This document shows, one piece after another, positions 8,519 to 16,611 of a stretch of 64,000 bases of DNA (the stretch's first letter is position 1; every line of letters begins with the position of its first letter). The notes under the pieces were generated by a model. That model was not told the origin of the DNA. It searched no databases and saw nothing but the letters and a program-made list of their open reading frames with translations. The translations under genes and the position numbers were made by a program. This DNA comes from JBDWFY01 sp965275915 (GTDB lineage Bacteria > Pseudomonadota > Alphaproteobacteria > Rhizobiales > Stappiaceae), in NCBI GenBank assembly GCA_965275915.1, contig CBDHYI010000007.1:434001-498000 (forward strand), given 5' to 3'.

Positions 8519-9670
8519 TTATCCGGCTAATATAATTCCGGCATCACGGTCCCAACTGACCCAGACTTCGTCATCCCAGCTCATCGGCTGCTCCATGGTC
8601 CGTTTTGTGTTGGCGACGGTGGCGCGAATGCTGAGCTGATCGGAAATGCGGACATTGTAGATTGTCATGTCGCCCATATAGGCAATGTCCCAGATGACCC
8701 CCTGCACCGCATTGGCTGTAGCTTCCTTCGGCGCATCAACTGATATCCGCACTTTCTCGGGACGGACGGTGAACCAGGCCTGCTCGCCCTCATCCACCGG
8801 CGTTGTTTCCGCCAGATCAATCCGAAACAGGTTGTTTCCATGAACGAGAACGGATGCATCCTCGGTTTTGCATTCGATCCGTCCCTCGATCAGATTGATA
8901 TCGCCAATAAAGTCCGCCACATAGCGGGAAGCGGGTTGTTCATAGATTTCAGGCGGCGTCGCCACCTGCATCAGTTTGCCGTGATCCATGACTGCAATCC
9001 GGTCCGCCACGATCATGGCCTCCTCCTGGTCATGGGTCACGATCAGGAAGGTCATTTTGATCTCTTCCTGAAGGTTCATCAGCTCGAACTGCGTCTCTTC
9101 CCGAAGCTTGCGGTCAAGCGCGCCCAGCGGCTCATCAAGCAGCAGAACTTTGGGACGCTTGGCGAGCGAACGTGCCAGCGCAACCCGCTGGCGCTGCCCG
9201 CCTGACAGCTGGTGCGGCTTTCTGCGGGCGAAATCCTGCAGCTTTACGAGCTCCAGCATCTCTTCGACCCGCTGCCTGATTTCGGCTCTGGGCAGATTGT
9301 CCTGCCTCAGGCCAAAGGCGATATTGTTTTCAACGGTCAGGTGCGGAAACAGCGCATAGGACTGGAACATCATATTGACCGGCCGCCGATAGGGCGGCAA
9401 ACCGGCAATAGGCTCCCCGTCGAGCAGGATGTCCCCTTCGGTCGGCTGCTCAAAGCCGGCCAGCATGCGCATCAGGGTTGTCTTGCCGCAACCCGAGGGG
9501 CCCAGAAGCGCAAAGAACTCGCGCTCATATATTGAAAGGGAGAGGTTATCGACCGCGACAAACTCTCCAAACCGCTTGGTCACATTGCGAAATTCGATAA
9601 ACGGTGTCGCCGAACTGTCTTCCCAAGGCGCAAAGGTACGCCGAACGGGTCCGATCGCTTTCCTGGCCAA
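8519..9670 (-). CDS. potG: Polyamine ABC transporter ATPase PotG
   Basis: A 383-residue ABC ATPase with Walker A GPSGCGKTT, Q-loop FQSYALFPHLTV, signature LSGGQRQRVALARSLA, Walker B VLLLDEPLGALD and His switch IVTHDQEEA, followed by a C-terminal TOBE domain (~residues 300-375). It powers import through PotH/PotI. The start is TTG, preceded by GGGGGAG with a short spacer. The ~130-base gap before it contains a perfect hairpin that separates it from potF. Confidence 0.9.
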   Translation of the reverse strand: MARKAIGPVRRTFAPWEDSSATPFIEFRNVTKRFGEFVAVDNLSLSIYEREFFALLGPSGCGKTTLMRMLAGFEQPTEGDILLDGEPIAGLPPYRRPVNMMFQSYALFPHLTVENNIAFGLRQDNLPRAEIRQRVEEMLELVKLQDFARRKPHQLSGGQRQRVALARSLAKRPKVLLLDEPLGALDRKLREETQFELMNLQEEIKMTFLIVTHDQEEAMIVADRIAVMDHGKLMQVATPPEIYEQPASRYVADFIGDINLIEGRIECKTEDASVLVHGNNLFRIDLAETTPVDEGEQAWFTVRPEKVRISVDAPKEATANAVQGVIWDIAYMGDMTIYNVRISDQLSIRATVANTKRTMEQPMSWDDEVWVSWDRDAGIILAG

Positions 9671-9765
9671 GACTCCCCCTTAGATAAAAACTCGTTTATC
9701 CGCTGCCGCCATCCCCGGCATTCAAGCTCCCATGTTAACAGCCGGCATTCAAGACGGTTCAAGTA

Positions 9766-9793
9766 AAATGCCCGGTCAGGAGACCGGGCATTT
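9766..9793 (-). terminator. Perfect hairpin between potF and potG (attenuator)
   Basis: Arms AAATGCCCGGTC and GACCGGGCATTT are exact 12-base complements around loop AGGA, 13 bases after the potF stop codon. No clear U-run follows on the minus strand (TTTTACTTG), so it probably lowers read-through or protects the potF mRNA 3' end, giving more binding protein than membrane components. Confidence 0.65.
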
Positions 9794-9806
9794 GCTCAAG
9801 TGTGTC

Positions 9807-10895
9807 TTACTGACCGCTTTTCACCTTGGTCCAGAGACGGGTGACGATTCGGTTTATCTTCGGCTGATAAGGCGTGGTCGTGTAGAGATTCTTTGTTGCT
9901 TCGGCGGTGGGATAAATCGCCGGATCCTCGAGAACCTCCTTCTCCAGAAGTGATTGGGAGGCCTTATTGCCATTGGCGTAATAAACATAGTTTGACGCCT
10001 TGGCCGCTACTTCCGGCTTCATGATATAATTCAGGAAAGCGTGGGCGCCCTCCTTGTTCTTTGCGTCGGCAGGGATTGCCATCTGGTCGAACCACATCAG
10101 AGCGCCTTCCTTGGGGATGGCGTATTCGACCGTCACACCGTTTTCGGCTTCCGCCGCCCGGTCCCTTGCCTGAAGCACATCACCCGACCAGCCGATTGCG
10201 ACGCAAATGTCGCCGTTGGCAAGCGCGTTGATATATTCGGATGAATGAAATTTCTGAACATAAGGGCGGATCTTCATGAGAGCATCGCCGGCTTTCTCGA
10301 TATCGCCCCGATCCTTGCTATCAGGGTCAAGACCCAGATAATTGAGTGCCGCCGGAATCATTTCCGCAGGCGCATCGAGCACATGGACACCGCAATCCTC
10401 AAGTTTCGCCAACATCTCCGGATTGAAAATCATGTCCCAGGAATCGACCGGATTGTCCCCTAAACGTTCCTTGACCTGATCGACATTATAACCGATGCCG
10501 GTCGTGCCCCACATGTAGTTGATCGAATGCTCATTGCCCGGATCATAGGTCGCAACCCGTTGCTCAATATCGCTCCACATATTGGAGAGGTTGGGCAGCT
10601 TGTCTTTATCGAGCTTCTCAAAGACGCCCGCCTGTATCTGCCGTGACAGGAACGATCCGGTAGGCACCACGACATCATAGCCGGTGCCTCCGGCCAGCAG
10701 TTTGGTCTCCAGAACCTCATTGGAGTCGAAAACGTCGTAGACAACCTTGATCCCGGTCTCTTTCTCGAAATCCTCAAGGATGGATTCGTCGATGTAATCG
10801 GACCAGTTATAGACGTTGATCGTGCTCTCCTGCGCCTGTGCCGAAACGGCAACCAGACAAACCGCCGCAACGCCGGCGCACAACTTCCTGATCAT
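9807..10895 (-). CDS. potF: Periplasmic putrescine-binding protein PotF
   Basis: A 362-residue binding protein with a signal peptide (MIRKLCAGVAAVCLVAVSAQA) and the family hallmark INVYNWSDYIDESILEDFEK directly after it, then YDVVVPTGSFLSRQIQ and WSGDVLQARD. It delivers putrescine-type polyamines to PotGHI. The ATG at 10895 is preceded by AGGAG at ~9 bases and begins the signal peptide; the frame is open 31 codons further up but those residues are not signal-like. Specificity for putrescine over spermidine is inferred from the gamma-glutamylputrescine genes next door. Confidence 0.9.
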   Translation of the reverse strand: MIRKLCAGVAAVCLVAVSAQAQESTINVYNWSDYIDESILEDFEKETGIKVVYDVFDSNEVLETKLLAGGTGYDVVVPTGSFLSRQIQAGVFEKLDKDKLPNLSNMWSDIEQRVATYDPGNEHSINYMWGTTGIGYNVDQVKERLGDNPVDSWDMIFNPEMLAKLEDCGVHVLDAPAEMIPAALNYLGLDPDSKDRGDIEKAGDALMKIRPYVQKFHSSEYINALANGDICVAIGWSGDVLQARDRAAEAENGVTVEYAIPKEGALMWFDQMAIPADAKNKEGAHAFLNYIMKPEVAAKASNYVYYANGNKASQSLLEKEVLEDPAIYPTAEATKNLYTTTPYQPKINRIVTRLWTKVKSGQ

Positions 10896-11054
10896 ATTGC
10901 TCACTCTCCTGCTTCGATCCGGTTTATTGATTTCATGATTTCCATCCGGATCGTGTTCCCCTGTATTTCTGGCAACAAAACTAATCACTCGTTTTCTTCA
11001 GAACAACTCTATCGTTTCGCCGTCAGTCACCATCGTTGCGGATTTTTCCGCCAG

Positions 11055-12434
11055 CTACAGATAGGTCTCGCGTTCAAGCGTCGAAATCTCCCGGCCAAAG
11101 GCCGTCAGTTCTTCCCGTTTGATCGCCGTCAGCGTCTTGTGCAGATCGGCTCCGACCGCTCTTTTCATGATCGCGGACTCTTCAAACGCATCGATGGCCT
11201 CGTCCATCCACGGCGTCAGTTTTCCGGCACTGATCTCATAGGCATTGCCTTCGACCGGTGCCGGAGGCTCTTTTTCGCGCATCAATCCTTCCAGCATGCC
11301 CGCAAGCACGCCGGTCAGAACCAGATAAGGATTTGCATCCGCTCCGGCGATCCGGTGTTCGATCCTTCTGGAATCTGGAGGCCCGGCCGGAACCCGCAGC
11401 GCAACGGAACGGTTGTCGTGGCCCCAGCAGATGTTTGTCGGCGCATAAGAGCCCGGCTGCATGCGGCGAAAGCCGTTAAAGGTCGACACAAACAAAAGAT
11501 GCGCCGCCGGCATTGTGGTCAGCAATCCGTTGATCGCATGGCCCAGCCTGATCTCGCCGGCGGCCTCCTCGGCAAAGATATTGCCGGTCTTTCCTTCCAG
11601 CGACACATGAACATGCATGCCGTTGCCGGGCCACTCGACAAACGGTTTGGCCATGAAGGAGGCTTTCAGCCCATGCTTGCGGGCCACGCCTATGACAAGG
11701 CGTCTCAGGAGAACCGCATCATCGGCCGCCTGCAGCGGATCGCTGCGGTGATGCAGATTGAGCTCGAACTGGCCGGGGGCCGCTTCAGAAACCGCCGCAT
11801 CCGCGGCAATTCCCTGCATTTCAGCGCCCGAGTGAATTTCGTCAACCAGAGGCATCAACGCCTCCAGGTCGGAAAGAGCGTACATATTCTGTCGCGCGGG
11901 TCCCAGTTCGGTCGAAAAGACCGGTTTCGGCGCGGCTCCGGCATCGCCCGACCCGGCATCGTCGAACAGATAGAATTCAAGCTCGAACGCGGCGGTCGCG
12001 GTGACGCCGAAATCGGCGAGCTTCCGCTTCATATTTTTCAGAACATGGCGGGGATCGATATCAAATGCCTCCCCGTCCCTGTCGAACATCGAAACAAGAA
12101 CCTGAGCGGTCTTCCGGTCGAGCCAGGGAACGAGTTGAAGCGTATCAAGCACCGGCCAGCAGAGACCGTCCCGGTCGCCGGTTTCGATATGGAGGCCGGT
12201 CTCTTCGACCTCTCGTCCCCAGACATCGAGCCCGAAGAGGGAAAAGGGAAACGCAACGCCGGAGGAAAACACCTTCGGCAGTGCCGTGCCCGGCAGCCAT
12301 TTGCCCCTGAGAACACCGTTGGTGTCCGGCAGCACAATCTCCAGAGTGTCGATATCCGGATGCGCGCTCAAAAACTCTTCCGCTGCCTCGTGGTCATGCG
12401 AGGCTGGCATGGCGTCTATGTCCGGTTGCCCCAT
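11055..12434 (-). CDS. puuA: Glutamine synthetase family, gamma-glutamylputrescine synthetase (copy 1)
   Basis: A 459-residue member of the glutamine synthetase superfamily, class of PuuA: DTNGVLRGKWLPG near the N-terminus, metal/substrate residues FELEFYLF, QFELNLHH, GMHVHVSL, the ATP/ammonia loop CWGHDNRSVALRV and RIAGADANPYLV. It should join glutamate to putrescine using ATP, the first step of the Puu route. Located between potF and a divergent GntR regulator, with a palindromic operator in the gap. It lacks the adenylylation Tyr region of GlnA and is shorter at the C-terminus, as expected for PuuA. Other amine substrates (ethanolamine, isopropylamine) cannot be excluded. Confidence 0.85.
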   Translation of the reverse strand: MGQPDIDAMPASHDHEAAEEFLSAHPDIDTLEIVLPDTNGVLRGKWLPGTALPKVFSSGVAFPFSLFGLDVWGREVEETGLHIETGDRDGLCWPVLDTLQLVPWLDRKTAQVLVSMFDRDGEAFDIDPRHVLKNMKRKLADFGVTATAAFELEFYLFDDAGSGDAGAAPKPVFSTELGPARQNMYALSDLEALMPLVDEIHSGAEMQGIAADAAVSEAAPGQFELNLHHRSDPLQAADDAVLLRRLVIGVARKHGLKASFMAKPFVEWPGNGMHVHVSLEGKTGNIFAEEAAGEIRLGHAINGLLTTMPAAHLLFVSTFNGFRRMQPGSYAPTNICWGHDNRSVALRVPAGPPDSRRIEHRIAGADANPYLVLTGVLAGMLEGLMREKEPPAPVEGNAYEISAGKLTPWMDEAIDAFEESAIMKRAVGADLHKTLTAIKREELTAFGREISTLERETYL

Positions 12435-12521
12435 TTTATGTCCCTGTTTATCTCTACAGGTTCAGAACGTCGCCGGATCAGGGTCCGGACAATCCGACGT
12501 CGCGCTTGCCTGATGCAAAAA

Positions 12522-12535
12522 AATGTGATCACATT
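12522..12535. promoter_or_regulatory. 14-bp perfect palindrome, candidate GntR operator (site 1)
   Basis: AATGTGATCACATT is a perfect palindrome between divergent puuA (start 12434) and the GntR gene (start 12575). Its core TGTGATCACA recurs before the second puuA at 13689-13698. FCD-type GntR regulators bind short palindromes of this kind; binding by the adjacent regulator is inferred. Confidence 0.65.
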
Positions 12536-12574
12536 CCTTTTGGAGTGTCAAGTGAGCGGCGCATTGCGAGGGCG

Positions 12575-13300
12575 ATGGCCCATCGATATCAGAAACACGA
12601 TCGGGGAAAGACCATTCCGGCAGCCGAAAAGCAGGATCAGGCGATCCGGCACAGAAACAGCCTTCGGAACAAGGTGGAAGAAAACCTTCGTCGGGCGCTT
12701 CTGACGGGACACTTCGTACCGGGCAAGCCTATTACACTGCGCGGCCTCGCCAAAGAGCTGGGCGTCAGTCCGATGCCGGTTCGGGAGGCCCTTAGAGGAC
12801 TGACCGCCGCGCGTGCACTGGATATGCTGCCGAACGGTCGCATTCGTATTCCGGAAATGACAACGGCGCGATTTGAGGAAATCCTGGCGGCCCGCCTTAT
12901 GATGGAACCCTCTCTGGCGGAAATGGCGTTTCCTTATACAAACAAAAAAACTGCCGCCCAAATGGAGGCCATCGACGATCAGATCGACGAAAGCCTGCAA
13001 ACCGGCGATGTCGGGGCTTACATGCGGCTGAACAAGGCATTTCATTTTACGCTGTATGAGCTGGCACCCTCGAGCGTCTTTCTGCCGCTTGTCGAGACGA
13101 TCTGGCTGCAATTCGCCCCCTTTATGCGCACGGTTTACGGACGGGTCGGCACCTCCTTTCTCATCGATATGCACAAGGAAGCCATCAGCGCGATCCGCCG
13201 TCGTGATGTCCGGGCGCTGAAAGATGCAATCAACGGTGATATCCAGGACGGTATGGGAATTCTCGGCAGGTCAGTGGTGTCCGACGCGGAGAAACGCTAG
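12575..13300 (+). CDS. GntR/FCD-family transcriptional regulator of polyamine genes
   Basis: A ~241-residue regulator with an N-terminal winged helix-turn-helix (LRNKVEENLRRALLTGHF, ITLRGLAKELGVSPMPVREALRGL) and a C-terminal all-helical FCD ligand domain (RLMMEPSLAEMAF, AYMRLNKAFHFTLYELA, DMHKEAISAIRRRD). The frame is open from a TTG at 12506, but that start would lie upstream of the palindrome and without a ribosome site; ATG 12575 with GAGGG just before is preferred, GTG 12545 is possible. It likely represses both puuA operons and itself, released by a polyamine-derived ligand. That role follows from position and shared operator only. Confidence 0.85.
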   Translation: MAHRYQKHDRGKTIPAAEKQDQAIRHRNSLRNKVEENLRRALLTGHFVPGKPITLRGLAKELGVSPMPVREALRGLTAARALDMLPNGRIRIPEMTTARFEEILAARLMMEPSLAEMAFPYTNKKTAAQMEAIDDQIDESLQTGDVGAYMRLNKAFHFTLYELAPSSVFLPLVETIWLQFAPFMRTVYGRVGTSFLIDMHKEAISAIRRRDVRALKDAINGDIQDGMGILGRSVVSDAEKR

Positions 13301-13626
13301 GGTATGGAACCATAAATATACTTAAAATGGTATGAGCCGATTTGTTCGGCTACAAGGCGCATGTTCGAAGGAAACCATCTGGTTTTCAAGAACGTGCAAC
13401 GCAGTAGCCGGACCAATCGGCCATATCCGAAAGGACGGACAAACGGCTTCAATCTGCTGCGTCAGGCTGTTCAACCGGGCATCCAGAGCATTTGTTTGGC
13501 GCGTATCCTTGTCGCAAAGGTCATCCGACCTTTACGGGATACGCTATAGCCCGCTTTTCACACCCTTCCTTCCAGCTTTTTGCCGTTTGGTCCGCCATTT
13601 CAAGTACATTTACGGGTCCATACCCT
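13299..13626. mobile_element. 328-bp non-coding element with 32-bp terminal inverted repeats (MITE-like)
   Basis: The ends 13299-13330 and 13595-13626 are inverted repeats starting AGGGTATGG, matching at 28 of 32 positions. The inside holds structured DNA: GCCGA/TCGGC at 13336-13350, and a nested stem GCGTATCC...GGATACGC enclosing AAAGGTC/GACCTTT near 13501-13545. No transposase frame is present. A third end-like sequence (GGGTATGGAACCATAAA) abuts directly at 13628-13644. The inner right end (13551-13626) has a second copy at 39707-39782. I read it as a small non-autonomous transposable element or remnant; no target-site duplication is recognised. Confidence 0.55.
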
Positions 13627-13644
13627 GGGGTATGGAACCATAAA

Positions 13645-13765
13645 CTCTGACCGCCCGACAAGGCTTTGCAATTGACAGACACCCAAAATGTGATCACAAA
13701 TATCGACACCTTATTGACGAATACTGTTATTCAGGCGACTGGCAAAATCATTCGGAAATCCGACC
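13645..13765 (+). promoter_or_regulatory. Leader of second puuA with operator site 2
   Basis: Contains TTGACA at 13672-13677 and the palindrome TGTGATCACA at 13689-13698 where a -10 box would fall, 66 bases before the GTG start at 13766. The palindrome is the same ten bases as at 12524-12533, which supports co-regulation with the GntR/puuA divergent pair. A clear -10 hexamer is not visible. Confidence 0.55.
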
Positions 13766-15163
13766 GTGGCAGACGATAAGACCCAAAAGAAAACTATTGA
13801 GAATTCACGCGGCGTTCCGGGATTTGATGAAGCGCAGCTCTGGCTGCGAGCCCGGCAAATCGAGGATATTGAGTGCATCGTTCCGGATCTCGCCGGCGTT
13901 GCCCGCGGAAAGATGATGCCGACGGAGAAATTTTTCTCCGGTCCGGTCATGACGATGCCCGCAGCGATCTTTGCCCAAACGATCTCAGGCGAATATCCGG
14001 CCGAGGACGAGAATTTCAAACATGCGCCAACGGATGGCGATCTGTTTTTTCATGCGGATTATTCGACGCTGTGCACGGTCCCCTGGGAAACGGACCCGAC
14101 TGCCCAGTTGATCCATGATGCCTTTACCCGCGATGGCGATCCGGTCGAAACAGCTCCCCGCAGCGTGCTGAAACGCGTCCTTGATCTCTACAACACGCAG
14201 GGATGGAAGCCGGTTGTCGCCCCGGAAATCGAGTTCTATCTCGTCAAACCGAATGCGGATCCGGACTACCCGCTCGAACCGCCCATCGGTCGATCCGGCA
14301 GGCCGGAAGTGGGGCGCCAGTCCTATTCCATCTCGGCTCTGAATGAATTCGATGAACTGATCGACGACATTTACGACCTGTCTGAAGCACAGGGACTTGA
14401 GATCGATACACTGATTCATGAGGAAGGCGCGGCACAGATGGAGATCAATCTGCGGCACGGCGATCCCCTCGAACTGGCGGATCAGGTCTTTCTTTTCAAA
14501 CGCACCATCCGGGAAGCCGCCCTGCGCCACGATATCTATGCCACCTTCATGGCAAAGCCGATGTCGAACCAGCCGGCATCGGCCATGCATATCCACCAGT
14601 CCGTTATCGATGGCGAAAGCGGCAGCAATATCTTTTCTGAGGCCGATGGCGAGCCGACTGACGCGTTTTATTCCTTCATTGCCGGACAGCAGGCATATTT
14701 GCCGTCGGTCATGTGTATCATGGCGCCTTACGTGAACTCCTACCGCCGCTATTCCCGCGGCACCACGTCACCCGTAAACATATTCTGGGGACACGACAAC
14801 CGAACCGTCGGCATTCGAATTCCCAATTCCGTCCCGGCCGGAAGGCGGGTTGAAAACAGGCTTCCATCATCAGACGCCAACCCTTATCTCGCGATCGCGG
14901 CAAGCCTTGCCTGCGGTTATCTCGGCATGACAAAGAAGCTGACCCCTGATGAGCCGAAAACGGACAACAGCAACACGATCCAAAACGCTCTTCCGAGAAA
15001 CCTTCTGGATGCGGTGGGCCTGTTTGCGGCGTCGGAGGATCTTTATCCGCTGATCGGCGAACGCTTCGTCCACACCTATCGTGCGATCAAGGAAGAAGAA
15101 TACGAAACCTTCATGTCGGTGATCAGTCCCTGGGAACGGGAATATCTGCTGCTGAATGTCTGA
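13766..15163 (+). CDS. puuA: Glutamine synthetase family, gamma-glutamylputrescine synthetase (copy 2)
   Basis: A 465-residue PuuA-type enzyme: PDLAGVARGKMMPTEKF, PEIEFYLV, QMEINLRHGDPLELADQ, AMHIHQSV, FWGHDNRTVGIRIP and RLPSSDANPYLA. It differs clearly from copy 1 along its whole length, so the two are old paralogues and not a fresh duplication; copy 1 and copy 2 may act on different amines. GTG start; followed by the aminotransferase after 29 bases and then the oxidase, forming one operon 13766-17901. Confidence 0.85.
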   Translation: MADDKTQKKTIENSRGVPGFDEAQLWLRARQIEDIECIVPDLAGVARGKMMPTEKFFSGPVMTMPAAIFAQTISGEYPAEDENFKHAPTDGDLFFHADYSTLCTVPWETDPTAQLIHDAFTRDGDPVETAPRSVLKRVLDLYNTQGWKPVVAPEIEFYLVKPNADPDYPLEPPIGRSGRPEVGRQSYSISALNEFDELIDDIYDLSEAQGLEIDTLIHEEGAAQMEINLRHGDPLELADQVFLFKRTIREAALRHDIYATFMAKPMSNQPASAMHIHQSVIDGESGSNIFSEADGEPTDAFYSFIAGQQAYLPSVMCIMAPYVNSYRRYSRGTTSPVNIFWGHDNRTVGIRIPNSVPAGRRVENRLPSSDANPYLAIAASLACGYLGMTKKLTPDEPKTDNSNTIQNALPRNLLDAVGLFAASEDLYPLIGERFVHTYRAIKEEEYETFMSVISPWEREYLLLNV

Positions 15164-15192
15164 TCCGCACAATCGACTGCGCCCAATAAGGA

Positions 15193-16602
15193 ATGTCCCC
15201 GATGGACCTTGCCAGCAACCGTCTGCCAACCGCCGACCTGCAAATGCGCGATGCCGCGCATCACTTGCATCCGTTCACAGACTACGGCGCACTCAACGCT
15301 GAAGGCAGCCGTGTCATCGTCAAAGGTGACGGTGCCTGGCTCTGGGACTCCGATGGCAACCGGATCATGGACGCCATGGCGGGCCTCTGGTGCGTCCAGA
15401 TCGGGCACGGACGGCCGGAAATCGCTGAGGCCGTCTATCGGCAGATGCAGGAACTCAGCTATTACAACACCTTCTTCAAGACGACCCATCCGCCGGCCAT
15501 TGACCTGGCTGAAAAACTGGCCGAACTGGCGCCCGAACATCTCAATCACGTGTTTTTTGTCGGCTCAGGATCAGAAGCCAACGACACAGTGTTCAGAATG
15601 GTCCGTACCTACTGGGACCTGATGAGCAGGCCGGACAAGAAGATACTTATCGGCAGGTGGAACGGCTATCACGGATCGACACTTGCGGGCACGAGCCTTG
15701 GCGGCATGAAAGCAATGCATACCCAGGGCGACCTGCCGGTTGCCGGGGTGCACCATATCAATCAGCCCTACTGGTTCGGCGAAGGCGGCGACATGGAACC
15801 GGACGAGTTTGGAACCAATGTCGCGAAGGAACTGGAGTCCGCGCTCGATCGGCTGGGAGAAGAGACCGTCGCGGCGTTCATCGCAGAACCGGTCCAGGGA
15901 GCAGGCGGTGTCATCATACCGCCCGACACGTATTGGCCGGAGATCAGCAGGATCTGCCGTGAGCGCGACATTCTTCTTGTAGCCGATGAAGTCATTTGCG
16001 GGTTCGGACGGCTCGGTGCCTGGTTCGGATCGGACCATTACGGCCTCAGGCCGGACCTGATGCCGATCGCCAAGGGGCTGTCTTCCGGTTATCTCCCCAT
16101 CGGCGGCGTAATGGTGTCAGACCGGGTTGCCGACACGCTGATCAATGACGGCGGCGAGTTCTTCCACGGCTTCACCTATTCGGGCCATCCGGCCTGCTGT
16201 GCCGCAGCGCTGGCGAACCTTGAAATCATGCAGAACGAATACATCGTCGAGCGGGTCCGGGACGATATCGGTCCCTATTTCCAGGACCGGTGGTGCGCAC
16301 TGGCCGATCACCCCCTTGTCGGCGAGGCACGCATGGTCGGTCTGATGGGCGCGCTGGAGCTTGTTCCGGACAAAAGAAATCCACGTGCTGACAAATTCGC
16401 CGACACGGGCAATGTTGGAGCATTGTGCCGCGATATCTCCTTCCAAAACGGCCTCATCATGCGGGCCGTTCGGGATTCCATGATTGTCTCGCCGCCGCTT
16501 GTGATCACCCGCGATGAGACCGACATCTTAATCGCGCTGGCGAAAAAGACGCTGGATGACACCTATGCCGAACTCAACCGGCAAGGAAAGATCGCCCGAT
16601 AA
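15193..16602 (+). CDS. Class III aminotransferase (putrescine/omega-amino acid:pyruvate type)
   Basis: A 469-residue fold-type I PLP enzyme. Visible are HLHPFTDY near the N-terminus, GSGSEANDTVFRMVR, WNGYHGSTLAG, the PLP Asp in LLVADEVICGFGRLG and the Schiff-base Lys in MPIAKGLSSGYLPIGG. This is the omega-amino acid:pyruvate aminotransferase group to which SpuC (putrescine:pyruvate aminotransferase) belongs. In this operon it can deaminate putrescine or a Puu-pathway intermediate, giving a transamination branch beside gamma-glutamylation. Exact substrate is inferred. Confidence 0.85.
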   Translation: MSPMDLASNRLPTADLQMRDAAHHLHPFTDYGALNAEGSRVIVKGDGAWLWDSDGNRIMDAMAGLWCVQIGHGRPEIAEAVYRQMQELSYYNTFFKTTHPPAIDLAEKLAELAPEHLNHVFFVGSGSEANDTVFRMVRTYWDLMSRPDKKILIGRWNGYHGSTLAGTSLGGMKAMHTQGDLPVAGVHHINQPYWFGEGGDMEPDEFGTNVAKELESALDRLGEETVAAFIAEPVQGAGGVIIPPDTYWPEISRICRERDILLVADEVICGFGRLGAWFGSDHYGLRPDLMPIAKGLSSGYLPIGGVMVSDRVADTLINDGGEFFHGFTYSGHPACCAAALANLEIMQNEYIVERVRDDIGPYFQDRWCALADHPLVGEARMVGLMGALELVPDKRNPRADKFADTGNVGALCRDISFQNGLIMRAVRDSMIVSPPLVITRDETDILIALAKKTLDDTYAELNRQGKIAR

Positions 16603-16611
16603 AGGGCTGTC

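Noticed and set aside
12506..12574. TTG start for the GntR gene at 12506
   Set aside because: It precedes the palindromic operator and lacks a ribosome site; the upstream residues are not conserved-looking.
10935..12704. Plus-strand open frame of 589 codons opposite puuA-1
   Set aside because: It is antisense to a well-supported PuuA gene, its translation is rich in Arg/Gln/His without any motif, and it has no ribosome binding site.
13332..13643. Open frames inside the inverted-repeat element
   Set aside because: Short, without ribosome sites or motifs; overlapping frames on both strands look equally random.
16498..16508. TGTGATCAC-like sequence inside the aminotransferase gene as a third GntR site
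   Set aside because: Only half of the palindrome is kept, and it lies deep inside a coding region at conserved residues (VITRDE).
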